Shown here piece by piece: positions 8,056 to 15,973 of a DNA stretch of 41,786 nt (position 1 is its first letter; each line of letters starts with the position of its first letter). Source of the stretch: an uncultured Magnetospirillum sp. (lineage in GTDB: Bacteria; Pseudomonadota; Alphaproteobacteria; Rhodospirillales; Magnetospirillaceae); assembly GCF_903853455.1 (NCBI RefSeq), contig NZ_CAINTR010000112.1, positions 1-41,786 on the forward strand, in the 5' to 3' direction. Both the position numbers and the translations under genes were made by a program. The notes beneath the pieces are model-generated. The model did not search any database. It saw only the letters and a list, made by a program, of their open reading frames with translations, and was not told where the DNA came from.

Positions 8056-8200
8056 GCCGACGAGCCAATCTGCATTGGCGAGGAGTTGCGGGCCCGCCGG
8101 CTTCGCCGGCAAACCCATATTTGTTCCGCGCCTGCGCGCAGGGCCCGGCGCGCCGCATGGCGCGAGAGCCAAGCGCAAGCGCCCGGCGATTGAGGGGCAA
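8056..8200 (-). repeat. Family-2 structured repeat, copy c
   Basis: A copy in minus orientation with the shared linkers GCCCCTCAATCGCCGGGCG and CTTGGCT. The stem GCGCC/GGCGC (8150-8154 with 8159-8163) and a terminal hairpin GCCAAT/ATTGGC (8074-8079 with 8084-8089) are present. About 45 bp of extra hairpin sequence is inserted in its middle. It fills most of the divergent spacer between the thioesterase and crotonase genes. Confidence 0.7.
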
Positions 8201-8300
8201 GAGGCGAGGCAAACTTTTGCCTCGCCGCCACGACTGGTCGGACCAGTGTCGCCGTGCCAGTGTCGCCGTGATCGTGAGAGACATCAAGAGAGGTGTAGTC

Positions 8301-9086
8301 GTGTCCGAGGTCGAATCCATCCTGCTGCGTCATGCCGAGGGCGGCGTCGCTACCCTGACCCTCAATCGGCCGCAGGCGCGCAACGCCCTGTCCGTCGCCC
8401 TGATGACCGAGCTGGAGCGGGCGCTGGCCGACATCTCGACCGACCGGTCGGTCAAGGTTGTGGTGCTGGCCGCCAATGGCCCCGCCTTCTGCGCCGGTCA
8501 CGATCTCAAGGAGATGCGGGCGCTGGAGGGGCGCGATGCGGTGGCGGCGGTGTTCGCCCTGTGCTCGCGGGTGATGACAGCCCTGGTGCGGCTGCCCCAG
8601 CCGGTGATCGCCCGGGTTCACGGCATGGCCACCGCCGCCGGTTGCCAACTGGTGGCCAGCTGCGATCTGGCCTATGCCGCCACGAATGCCCAGTTCGCCA
8701 CGCCGGGGGTCAATATCGGCCTGTTCTGCTCGACGCCCATGGTGGCGCTGTCGCGGGCGGTGGGGCGCAAGCAGGCCATGGAGATGCTGTTGTCAGGCCG
8801 GCCCGTCGATGCCGCCACCGCTCAAAGCTGGGGTCTGGTCAACCACGCGGTGGCGCCCGAGCGGCTGGAGGCCGAGGTGGCGGAGATGGCCGGGCTGATC
8901 GCGGCGAAATCCTCCTATACCGTCAAGGTCGGCAAGGAAGCATTCTATCGCCAGTTGGAGATGGGGCTGGACGACGCCTATGCCCATGCCGCCGAGGTGA
9001 TGACCGCCAACATGCTGGCCCGTGACGCCGCCGAAGGCATCGACGCCTTCCTGACCAAGCGCCCGCCCCGCTGGGAGGGGTGCTAA
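8301..9086 (+). CDS. Enoyl-CoA hydratase/isomerase family protein (ECHDC3-like)
   Basis: A 261-residue crotonase-fold protein. It has LTLNRPQARNALS near residue 19, the first oxyanion-hole segment FCAGHDLKEM (63-72) and the second GMATAAGCQL (108-117). Of the two catalytic glutamates of enoyl-CoA hydratase, the second is kept (Glu161 in AMEM) and the first is replaced (Gly136 in FATPGVNIG). Together with GLFCSTPMVALSRAVGRKQ this matches the ECHDC3-like branch, whose reaction is poorly defined. The GTG at 8301 is preferred because AGAGAGG lies 8-14 bp upstream; the frame is open further upstream through the repeat. Confidence 0.85.
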   Translation: MSEVESILLRHAEGGVATLTLNRPQARNALSVALMTELERALADISTDRSVKVVVLAANGPAFCAGHDLKEMRALEGRDAVAAVFALCSRVMTALVRLPQPVIARVHGMATAAGCQLVASCDLAYAATNAQFATPGVNIGLFCSTPMVALSRAVGRKQAMEMLLSGRPVDAATAQSWGLVNHAVAPERLEAEVAEMAGLIAAKSSYTVKVGKEAFYRQLEMGLDDAYAHAAEVMTANMLARDAAEGIDAFLTKRPPRWEGC

Positions 9087-9124
9087 GGGTGTTCCCATTA
9101 TGACGGACACAGGCCATTTTCCGC

Positions 9125-9533
9125 GTCCTGCCCGGACTTGTTCCGGGCATCCACGCCGTTCCGCACCGTAACCGTTTGAGCTTGTCGCACCGCGTGGATA
9201 CGCGGGACAAGCCCACGGCTGTCCGGTTTAATTTTCTTGAACTGGCCCCGATCCATTGGACAGTGCGGCTTTCCGGCCATGTCATCCCGGATGGACACGG
9301 ATTTTTCACCACCAAGACACCAAGGACACCAAGAGGCCTTCTGGGTGGCGTCGTGTCGCCTTCCGTCCGCGCAGCGGGCCATAAATTGATCAAAGCGTCG
9401 ATGAAACGTGAAGCGACGCGGCGGCTCCGCTCTCTTGGTGTCCTTGGTGTCTTGGTGGTGAATAATGATGGAAGCCCCAAACAAAGCGGCCTGAATTTAA
9501 ACCGGACAGCCGTGGGACAAGCCCGCGCATGAC
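9125..9533. repeat. Family-1 nested inverted repeat, copy A
   Basis: A noncoding element of about 400 bp that fills the convergent spacer between the crotonase and metallophosphoesterase genes. The outer arms GCCCACGGCTGTCCGGTTTA (9211-9230) and its reverse complement (9498-9516) are a 19-bp perfect inverted repeat. Inside it, a 31-bp perfect inverted repeat (9305-9335 with 9432-9462), built from CACCAAG-type units, encloses a 96-bp core. The spacer between left outer and inner arms (9231-9304) is the reverse complement of the right spacer of the copy at 27.8 kb. No open frame here looks like a protein. Confidence 0.85.
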
Positions 9534-9572
9534 AAAGGGGAACGATTCGCTTCCGTCTGAGTTGGGGACGCC

Positions 9573-10328
9573 CTAAACCTCAATCATCAGCGGCGCGAAG
9601 TCCGTATTCTCCGGGGCGCCGCGCTGGTGGCTGACGATGCGGCAGCGGCCGATGCGGTAGTCGCAATCGGCGTGGCTGTGGCCGTGAATCCACACATCCG
9701 GGCCGGCGCTCTCCACCAGCGATTCCAGCGGTGAGACCGAAGCCGCCTGCGGCACATGGCCGGGCCGGCGGTGGGGCAGGCTGAGCTCCGACGGCAGGTG
9801 ATGGGTCACCACGACGGTGGGGCCGTCATGGCGCCGCGCCAGCTCGGCGGCGAGGAAGGCGGCGGAGGCGCGGTTGGCGGCGACCACGTCGGCCGGGGTC
9901 AGGATTTCGCCCAGGTCCGAGCGGCCGTTGCGGTAATCGGGCATGCTGCCGCCGGCCTGGGCCATGGTGGCCTCGGCGTCGCCGTCCAGGGAGAAGTCGG
10001 TCCACAGGGTGGCGCCCAGCACCCGCAGCCGGGCTCCGCCGATCTGGCGCACCACCGTCTCGTTGTGCAGGAAGGTCAGGCCCGGCACCCGGGCGGATTC
10101 GCGGCGCAGCTCGGCCAGGGGATCGGCGCCCTCGGGGTGGTGCCAGTATTCGCGGTTGCCGGCCACGTAGATCATGGGCCGCCCGGTCAGATTGCGCTCG
10201 ATCCAGCGCACGCCCTCCAGCCCCCAGCCCACGTCGCCGGCCAGGATGACCAGATCGCAGTCGAGGGTGGGCGGCCGGTAGTCGCCCTTCTCCACATGCA
10301 GATCGCTTAACACCGCCAGCCTGATCAT
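9573..10328 (-). CDS. Calcineurin-like metallophosphoesterase
   Basis: A 251-residue cytoplasmic metallophosphoesterase with all the dimetal-site motifs in order: SDLHVE (8-13), GDVG (31-34), GNREYW (57-62), THH (about 175) and GHSHAD near residue 215. The replacement of GNHE by GNRE is common in small bacterial members. The substrate (phosphodiester, phosphomonoester or nucleotide) cannot be predicted. The ATG at 10328 fits the family start MIRLAVLSDLH. It is convergent with the crotonase gene across a family-1 repeat. Confidence 0.88.
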   Translation of the reverse strand: MIRLAVLSDLHVEKGDYRPPTLDCDLVILAGDVGWGLEGVRWIERNLTGRPMIYVAGNREYWHHPEGADPLAELRRESARVPGLTFLHNETVVRQIGGARLRVLGATLWTDFSLDGDAEATMAQAGGSMPDYRNGRSDLGEILTPADVVAANRASAAFLAAELARRHDGPTVVVTHHLPSELSLPHRRPGHVPQAASVSPLESLVESAGPDVWIHGHSHADCDYRIGRCRIVSHQRGAPENTDFAPLMIEV

Positions 10329-10379
10329 GGTCCCGCCGCTCCGTGAGACATCGCCGGAACCATAGCCATGGGGTAAGAA

Positions 10380-10511
10380 TTAGACAATACTTATGTAGGA
10401 CTGGGCAGCATCGTTGGCCAGCCGCTTGCGGTCCATCAACTGGCGCACCAGCACGACGCCGATGCGGTTCTTGGCCAGCACGTCGGCCGCGTCGGCCACG
10501 GTCTGGTGACG
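10380..10511 (-). pseudogene. CBS-domain gene remnant (C-terminal end)
   Basis: An open stretch of 43 codons bounded by a TAG (10512-10514) and a TAA (10380-10382), with no start codon at its head. It begins TVADAADVLAKNRIGVVLV after three residues, a pattern typical of a CBS domain, and continues for about 20 charged residues to the stop. I read it as the 3' end of a decayed CBS-domain gene. The rest of the spacer 10329-10627 shows no other gene. Confidence 0.5.
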
Positions 10512-10575
10512 CTAATGGAAGGCTGTTTCGATTGTGCTGTGCCGTTATTACGGGAATATTTAATGGATACTTTCT

Positions 10576-10603
10576 AAAACCTCGCCCCCTGGGCTGGGGG
10601 CGC
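10576..10603 (-). terminator. Terminator after hdrB
   Basis: On the minus strand CGCCCCC, loop AGCCCA and GGGGGCG (10583-10602) are followed by AGGTTTT. It lies 25 bp after the hdrB stop and probably ends the sat-qmo-hdr transcript. Confidence 0.7.
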
Positions 10604-10627
10604 CTACCCGAACGAAGCAGCCCGGTC

Positions 10628-11527
10628 TTACTTCGCCCGCGACAGCACGGCGTCCGGCGGGATCAGGTGCTGGTGCAGGCCGGCGTCGGCCTTGGCGTCC
10701 ATTCCCATGGCCACCGCCAGCAACTGGCTGTAGAACACCACCGGGATGTTGAAGTCGGTGCCGAACTGCTGGTTGATCGCCGGCTGGTACATTTCCAGGT
10801 TGGTCTGGCACAGCGGGCAGGGGGTGGAGACCACGTCGGCGCCCGACGCCTTGACCTCGTCCAGGATGTCCTTCATCAGGTGCAGGGTCTTGTCGGGGCT
10901 GATCACCGCCACCGAACCGCCGCAGCACTTGGTCTTGCCCTTGAACGGCACCGCCTCGGCGCCGCAGGCCTTGGTGAAGTCGTCGAGGAAGCTGGGGTCG
11001 TCATAGGTCTCCCATTTGCCGCCGCGCTCGGTGGCGGCGAAGGGGCGCACCGTCTGGCAGCCGACCCAGCCGGCCACCTTGAGCCCGGTCAGGGGATTGG
11101 TCACCGCCGATTTCAGCGTGTCCATGCGGACGTCGTTGACCAGCACTTCGCAGATGTGGCGCACATGCAGCGAGCCGTCGTAGGACTTTCCGGCTTCGGC
11201 CAGGGCCTCGTTGACCTCGGCCTTGACCTCTGGCTTGTCCCGGATTTCCTCGTTGGTGTGGTGAGTGTTGAGGTAGCAGGCGGCGCAGGGTGTCACCACG
11301 TCCTCGGGACCGGCGGCCCGGGCGGCGGCCAGGTTGCGGCCCGACAGCGCCAGGGTCGGCACATGGCCGGAGCAGATATGGCCGACCGACGCGCCGCAGC
11401 AGTTCCAGTCGTCGATCTCGCGGAAGGTGATGCCCACCTTGCTCATCACCGCCTTCAGCGAGGTGTCGAGGTGAACGCCGGTGGCCTGGCTGCTACAGCC
11501 GGGGTAGTACGACAGGGTCTTGGTCAT
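10628..11527 (-). CDS. hdrB: HdrB-like heterodisulfide reductase subunit B
   Basis: A 299-residue soluble CCG-domain protein with two full cysteine-rich motifs: Cys11, Cys43-Cys44, Cys81 and Cys84; then Cys157, Cys201-Cys202, Cys237 and Cys240. In methanogen HdrB such motifs bind noncubane [4Fe-4S] clusters. No membrane segment is present. It is the last gene of the sat-qmoA-qmoB-hdrC-hdrB row, a position where many sulfur organisms have the membrane subunit qmoC. The likely role is electron transfer between QmoAB/AprBA and an acceptor not identified here. The ATG at 11527 is chosen because GAGGTGA lies just upstream; a GTG at 11536 would overlap that ribosome-binding site. The gap to hdrC holds a family-2 repeat. 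Confidence 0.88.
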   Translation of the reverse strand: MTKTLSYYPGCSSQATGVHLDTSLKAVMSKVGITFREIDDWNCCGASVGHICSGHVPTLALSGRNLAAARAAGPEDVVTPCAACYLNTHHTNEEIRDKPEVKAEVNEALAEAGKSYDGSLHVRHICEVLVNDVRMDTLKSAVTNPLTGLKVAGWVGCQTVRPFAATERGGKWETYDDPSFLDDFTKACGAEAVPFKGKTKCCGGSVAVISPDKTLHLMKDILDEVKASGADVVSTPCPLCQTNLEMYQPAINQQFGTDFNIPVVFYSQLLAVAMGMDAKADAGLHQHLIPPDAVLSRAK

Positions 11528-11573
11528 AACAGTCACCTCAATCCCGGCGAGTCCCTGACGTGACTCGCCTTAT

Positions 11574-11678
11574 TGTCCCTCAAGCGCCGGGCGCTCGCGC
11601 TTGGCTTTCGCGGCATAAGCCGCGCCGGGCCTTGCCCGCAACTCCGAGCCAATGAACACGTTCATTGGCTCGTCGGTA
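11574..11678 (+). repeat. Family-2 structured repeat, copy d
   Basis: It lies between hdrC (stop at 11679) and hdrB. It has TTGTCCCTCAAGCGCCGGGCG, stem GCGGC/GCCGC (11610-11614 with 11619-11623, loop ATAA), the linker GCCGGGCCTTGCCCGCAACT and a perfect 12-bp hairpin GAGCCAATGAAC (11646-11657) pairing with 11660-11671. Read on the mRNA strand, the hairpin starts 7 bases after the hdrC stop codon. It may stabilise or attenuate the intercistronic mRNA. Confidence 0.75.
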
Positions 11679-12287
11679 TTACGTCGCGTGCCGGGCTTCG
11701 ATCTCGGCCGCCTTGGCCAGGATCTTCCGAAGCTCGCCGGCGTTCTTGCATGTGTGCGGCAGGCCGAGATGCATGCGCTTGGCCTTCACCATCCCCTTGG
11801 CGATGGCCAGATTGGCCATGGACTTCTTGAAGCCGGCGGATAGGCCGTAGCTGAAGTAGAACCTGGCGGTGACCAGACGCTCGTCGGTGCGGCCGAACTT
11901 GGCGGCCGACCACCAGAACGCCCGCGCGAACCGGGCGTTGTCGCTGTCGACCGATTGGGCGTAGCCCTCGCGCACCGCCACCGTGAACAGGGATTGCAGG
12001 ATGTACTTGACCGGCACCTTGCGGGGGCAGCGCACCACGCAGTTATAGCAGGACACGCAGGCCGCCATGGAATTGGAGGACAGCACCTCCTCCTTCATGC
12101 CGGCGCGGATCATCATGAACAGCTTGCGCGGACCAAAATCCATCTGGGCGCCGATGGGGCACGAGCCGGAGCAGGTGCCGCACTGCATGCACAGCGCCAG
12201 GCGGTCGCCGCCGTCCACGTTGCGGTAGACCCAGCGGGCGAAGGACAGGTCGTATTTCTTGGTGGGCGTGGGAGACAGGGCATTCAT
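11679..12287 (-). CDS. hdrC: HdrC-like iron-sulfur subunit
   Basis: A 202-residue soluble protein with two ferredoxin-type cysteine sets, CMQCGTCSGSCP (Cys33, 36, 39, 43) and CVSCYNCVVRCP (Cys77, 80, 83, 87). This spacing and the helical tail match HdrC and the N-terminal half of QmoC. The heme-b-type membrane domain of QmoC is missing: no hydrophobic spans follow residue 100. The ATG at 12287 lies 2 bp after the qmoB stop, so translation is probably coupled. It likely passes electrons between QmoB and HdrB in the cytoplasm. Confidence 0.88.
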   Translation of the reverse strand: MNALSPTPTKKYDLSFARWVYRNVDGGDRLALCMQCGTCSGSCPIGAQMDFGPRKLFMMIRAGMKEEVLSSNSMAACVSCYNCVVRCPRKVPVKYILQSLFTVAVREGYAQSVDSDNARFARAFWWSAAKFGRTDERLVTARFYFSYGLSAGFKKSMANLAIAKGMVKAKRMHLGLPHTCKNAGELRKILAKAAEIEARHAT

Positions 12288-12289
12288 GC

Positions 12290-14548
12290 TCAGAACCCCT
12301 TGAACGGGTTGAAGCCGATGGCGGTGATCTGCTCGACGAAGGCATCGATCACCTTGGGCAGGCGGTCGGCATCGGCGATGGAGGCCTCGGCCTGGGTGAC
12401 CCGCTCGGGCTCCAGCATCATGCTTTTCAGCGTCTCGCCCACCTTGGACAGGCGTTCGGCCGCCATGGCCGAGCCCTTGACGAAGTGGCACTGGTAGTCG
12501 TCGCCGGGCTTGCAGCCCATCATCATGACGCCGTCATAGCCGGCCGACAGGGCGTCGGAGATGCACAGCAGGCTGACCGAGCCCAGGCAGCGCACCGGCA
12601 GGATGCGCACATGCGCCGACCACTGGTTGCGCTTGATGCCGGCCATATCCAGCGCCGGGACGGCGTCGTTCTCGCAGGCCATGATCAGGATGCGCGGCTT
12701 GCCCGAGAACTCGTCGGGGATCTTCACCGCCTTGATCATGGAGGACAGCATGTCCACCGAGTAGTTGTCGAAGCTGATGGCCCGCACCGGGCAGGCGCCC
12801 ATGCAGGTGCCGCAGCGGCGGCAGCGGGTGCTGTTGACGATGGGGTAGGTCTGCTCGTCCTCGTCGATGGCGCCGAACGGGCATTCCACCGTGCAGCGCT
12901 TGCACTTGGTGCACTGGTTCAGGCTGACCTTGGGGTAGGACAGGTCGCCGACGCGGGGATGCAGCGCCGCTCCGGCCGATGCCGAGCGCACCGCCTGCAC
13001 CGCCTTCAGCACCGCGCCGGAGGCGTCTTCGGCGGCTTCGGCCCAGTCCATCGGGCGTCGCACCGGACCGGCGGTATAAATGCCGGTGCGGCGGGTCTCG
13101 TAGGGGAAGCAGATGTAGTGCGAATCGGCGAAGCCGTCGTGCAGCACCGGTAGGTGCGGCCCCTGGCGATATTGCAGGTTCAGCAGCGAGCCGCCATCGG
13201 GAATAGCCTGTTCGCGCTTGGCATGGACGGCGGGGGCGGTGCCGCCGCAATAGCCGGCCACTGGGAACGGCACTTCCGGGTCCACATCGCCGGCCAACTG
13301 GTCGGCGCCTTCGGCCGGGGCGGGGGCGTTGGGGGTGGTGGAGTTGGGCACCATGCCGGTGGCCAGCACCACCAGATCGAGGCCGGCCAGCGGGATCTCC
13401 TCGCCGATCAGCTCGTCGGCGACGGTAATGGTGAGATCTGCTCCCACTCCCTTGACCTTGCCCTTCATGAAGATGACGCCGGCCGCCTGGGCGGAGCGGT
13501 ACAGCTCCTCCATCACGCCGGGGGTGCGCATCTCCTCGTAGACCACATAAGCGTTGGTGTCGGGATCGGCCTCGATCAGCTCCAGCGCCTGCTTCAGCGA
13601 GGTGGCGCAGCAGATGGACGAGCAATAGGGCAGGTGGTCGGGATCGCGCGAGCCGGCGCACTGGACGAAGGCCACCGACTTGACCGGGGCGCCGTTGGAC
13701 TTGCGCTTGACCGCGCCGGCTTTCAGCATGCCTTCCAGCTCGATTCCGGTCACCACGTCGGGCGAGGCGCCGTAGCCGAGATGGCCCAGCTTGGTGGCGT
13801 CATAGGGCCGCCAGCCGGTGGCGACGACGATGGCGCCCACTGTCTCGACGCTGCCGTCGGACAGGTTGACCACGAAGCGGCCGGGCATGCCGGAGGTCTG
13901 GGTGACGGTGCAGCCCAAGCGCACCGCGATCTTGGCGTTGCCGGTCACCGCGGCGACCAGGGCTTCGATGTCGTTGGCCTCGGGCTTGGCGTAGGGCGGG
14001 GTATGCGGCAGCCGCTTGGAGGCGTCCAGCGCCCGGCCGCCCAGGCGGTCGCTTTGTTCCAGCAGCAGCACGTCGTGGCCCAGCGCGGCGGATTGCGCCG
14101 CCGCCGCCAGACCGGTGACGCCGCCGCCCATGACCAGGATACGGCTGGACCACTCGCCCTCCACAGAGGGCTCGGGGGCCTTCACCTTGGGGGCCTGGGT
14201 CAGCACCATGCGCACGGCATCCTCGGCCAGCGCCTGGGTGTCCTCGTGATTGGCGGGATGGCTCCAGATCACCTTTTCGCGCAGGTCGGCGCGCAGCACC
14301 TGGACCGGCTCGAAGCCGAAGCGGTCGCTCATCACCCGCGCCGAACAGGCGGCGATGGCCACCTGATTGACCCCCGCCTCCAGGTCGGCCTTGATCATGG
14401 CGACGCCCTCGTCGCCGCACAGGCAGGCATGGGACTTGGAGTCCAGCTTGAACTCCTTCTTGGCGACGCCTTCCAGGGCGGGGACGTCCACGGCGTCGCC
14501 GATGCCGCAGCCGCTGCACAGATAGATCCCGGTCTTCCTCTCGGTCAT
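12290..14548 (-). CDS. qmoB: QmoB, HdrA-like flavin/iron-sulfur subunit
   Basis: A 752-residue cytoplasmic flavoprotein. N-terminal cysteines CSGC (11-14) and CLC (42-44) precede an FAD-binding Rossmann fold (RILVMGGGVTGLAAAAQSAA from residue 136). The HdrA signature QCAGSRD with YCSSICC follows, then two ferredoxin sets CTKCKRCTVECP and CRRCGTCMGACP at about 558-605. The C-terminal MvhD-like domain has ILIMACENDA, RCLGSVS and GCKPGDDYQC. This order (HdrA plus MvhD) is that of QmoB, which exchanges electrons between AprBA and the quinone pool. It starts 12 bp after qmoA with GGAGTAGAGG upstream. Confidence 0.93.
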   Translation of the reverse strand: MTERKTGIYLCSGCGIGDAVDVPALEGVAKKEFKLDSKSHACLCGDEGVAMIKADLEAGVNQVAIAACSARVMSDRFGFEPVQVLRADLREKVIWSHPANHEDTQALAEDAVRMVLTQAPKVKAPEPSVEGEWSSRILVMGGGVTGLAAAAQSAALGHDVLLLEQSDRLGGRALDASKRLPHTPPYAKPEANDIEALVAAVTGNAKIAVRLGCTVTQTSGMPGRFVVNLSDGSVETVGAIVVATGWRPYDATKLGHLGYGASPDVVTGIELEGMLKAGAVKRKSNGAPVKSVAFVQCAGSRDPDHLPYCSSICCATSLKQALELIEADPDTNAYVVYEEMRTPGVMEELYRSAQAAGVIFMKGKVKGVGADLTITVADELIGEEIPLAGLDLVVLATGMVPNSTTPNAPAPAEGADQLAGDVDPEVPFPVAGYCGGTAPAVHAKREQAIPDGGSLLNLQYRQGPHLPVLHDGFADSHYICFPYETRRTGIYTAGPVRRPMDWAEAAEDASGAVLKAVQAVRSASAGAALHPRVGDLSYPKVSLNQCTKCKRCTVECPFGAIDEDEQTYPIVNSTRCRRCGTCMGACPVRAISFDNYSVDMLSSMIKAVKIPDEFSGKPRILIMACENDAVPALDMAGIKRNQWSAHVRILPVRCLGSVSLLCISDALSAGYDGVMMMGCKPGDDYQCHFVKGSAMAAERLSKVGETLKSMMLEPERVTQAEASIADADRLPKVIDAFVEQITAIGFNPFKGF

Positions 14549-14560
14549 GTCCCTCTACTC

Positions 14561-15820
14561 CTAACCGCGCACGCCCGAGACGACCTGGATGGCCTTGCAG
14601 GCCGCGGCGGTCGCCGATTGAACCGACATGGAGACGTCCAGCGGCCCGGAGGCGACGCCGGCGCCGATGGTCTCGCCCTCGGTGAAGACGAAGCCGTAAT
14701 CGTCGTAGGATCCGGCCAGCCTGCCGTCGCCCTCCACCGAGGCCTGCATGCCGGTGGCCAGCACCACCAGATCGTAGGGCTGGGCATAGACGTCGCGGGT
14801 CAGGGTGTTCTCGCCGCACACCACGGGATTGTCCTCCGCGCCGGCCTCGATGCGGGCCGGCTTGGACTTGACGAAGCGCACCTGCGGATCGGCCTTGAGG
14901 CGGCGCATGAACGATTCCAGCTTATCGTGGGCGCGCAGGTCGATGTAGTAGACGTCCACCTCGGCCTCGGCCACCTGCTCGCGCACATAGGCGGCGTGCT
15001 TCATGGAGGCGAGGCAGCAGATGCGCGAGCAATAGCCCAGATGGTTGAGGTCGCGCGAGCCGGCGCACTGGATCAGCGCCACCCGCTTGGGCACCGCCCC
15101 GTCGGACGGACGCACGATCCTGCCGCCGGTGGGGCCGTCGGGCGAGGCGAGGCGCTCCATCTCCACATTGGTGATGACGTTGGGCAGCTCGGCCCAGCGA
15201 TAGGCGGTCAGGTTGGCGGCGGGATAGGGCTTCCAGCCGGTGGCCCAGACGATGGCGCCCACCTCCAGGTCGAAGCTGGCGCCCTGGTCGTCGAGATCGA
15301 CCGCGCCGATCTTGCAGGCCGCCTTGATCCGCTCGCCTTCCGGCGTCCTCACCACCTCGGGGGCCACCACATAGCGCATGGGGAAGGCCATGGTATGGGG
15401 CAGCCATGCTGCCTTGACCGTCTTCATGCCGTAATTGAAGGGATCGGCGATCGCGGTCTCGGCGACCTGGGCGCAATCGCCGCAGGCGGTGCAGTTGGGC
15501 TTGACGAAGCGGGGCTCGGTCTTGACCGTCACCGTGTAGGCGCCGGCCGAGCCCTTGACCGCCGCCACGGTGGACAGGGTGAACAGGTTGATGCGCTTGG
15601 ACGTCTTGATGCGCTGGTAGTTGATTTCCAGGCCGCAGGTGGGGTGGCACAGCTTGGGGAAATACCGGTTCATCTGGGCGACGCGGCCGCCGAGCGTCGG
15701 CGACTTCTCCACCATGACCACGTCGTAGCCGGCCTCGGCCGCCTCGACCGCGGCGGTGATGCCGGCGATGCCGCCGCCGACCACCATGATGGTTCGGCTT
15801 TGCGGTTGTTTATCGGTCAT
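14561..15820 (-). CDS. qmoA: QmoA, HdrA-like flavoprotein subunit
   Basis: A 419-residue HdrA-like flavoprotein. FAD binding is shown by TIMVVGGGIAGITAAVEAAE (10-29). It also has CHPTCGLEINYQ near residue 58, CTACGDC near residue 110 and the HdrA signature QCAGSRDLNHLGYCSRICC. It lacks the C-terminal ferredoxin and MvhD domains of QmoB, as expected for QmoA. With QmoB and AprBA it would oxidise or reduce the APS reductase flavin in the cytoplasm. GGGAGAGGGAC directly precedes the ATG. A family-2 repeat fills most of the 153 bp to sat; the row is otherwise tight. Confidence 0.93.
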   Translation of the reverse strand: MTDKQPQSRTIMVVGGGIAGITAAVEAAEAGYDVVMVEKSPTLGGRVAQMNRYFPKLCHPTCGLEINYQRIKTSKRINLFTLSTVAAVKGSAGAYTVTVKTEPRFVKPNCTACGDCAQVAETAIADPFNYGMKTVKAAWLPHTMAFPMRYVVAPEVVRTPEGERIKAACKIGAVDLDDQGASFDLEVGAIVWATGWKPYPAANLTAYRWAELPNVITNVEMERLASPDGPTGGRIVRPSDGAVPKRVALIQCAGSRDLNHLGYCSRICCLASMKHAAYVREQVAEAEVDVYYIDLRAHDKLESFMRRLKADPQVRFVKSKPARIEAGAEDNPVVCGENTLTRDVYAQPYDLVVLATGMQASVEGDGRLAGSYDDYGFVFTEGETIGAGVASGPLDVSMSVQSATAAACKAIQVVSGVRG

Positions 15821-15840
15821 GTCCCTCTCCCCGCTTGTTT

Positions 15841-15950
15841 TTGTCCCTCAATCGCCGGGCGGGATGCGTTTCGCATCCCTTGGCTTTCGCCGCACAAGCG
15901 GCGCCGGGCCTTGCCCGCAACTCCGCGCCTTCTGGCGCGTCGATCCTGGT
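15841..15950 (+). repeat. Family-2 structured repeat, copy e
   Basis: It lies between sat (stop at 15974) and qmoA. It has TTGTCCCTCAATCGCCGGGC, a GGGATGCG/CGCATCCC hairpin (15870-15888 region), stem GCCGC/GCGGC (15889-15893 with 15898-15902, loop ACAA), the constant linker GCCGGGCCTTGCCCGCAACT and a CGCGCC/GGCGCG hairpin (15924-15939). The stems differ from the other copies but stay paired. Confidence 0.75.
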
Positions 15951-15973
15951 ATCTCAATCGCGGGGCTCGCCCT

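Noticed and set aside
9305-9462. CACCAAG-rich repeat as an insertion sequence
   Set aside because: The core is 96 bp with no transposase, and the three copies show no clear target-site duplications that I can define. At most it is a non-autonomous element.
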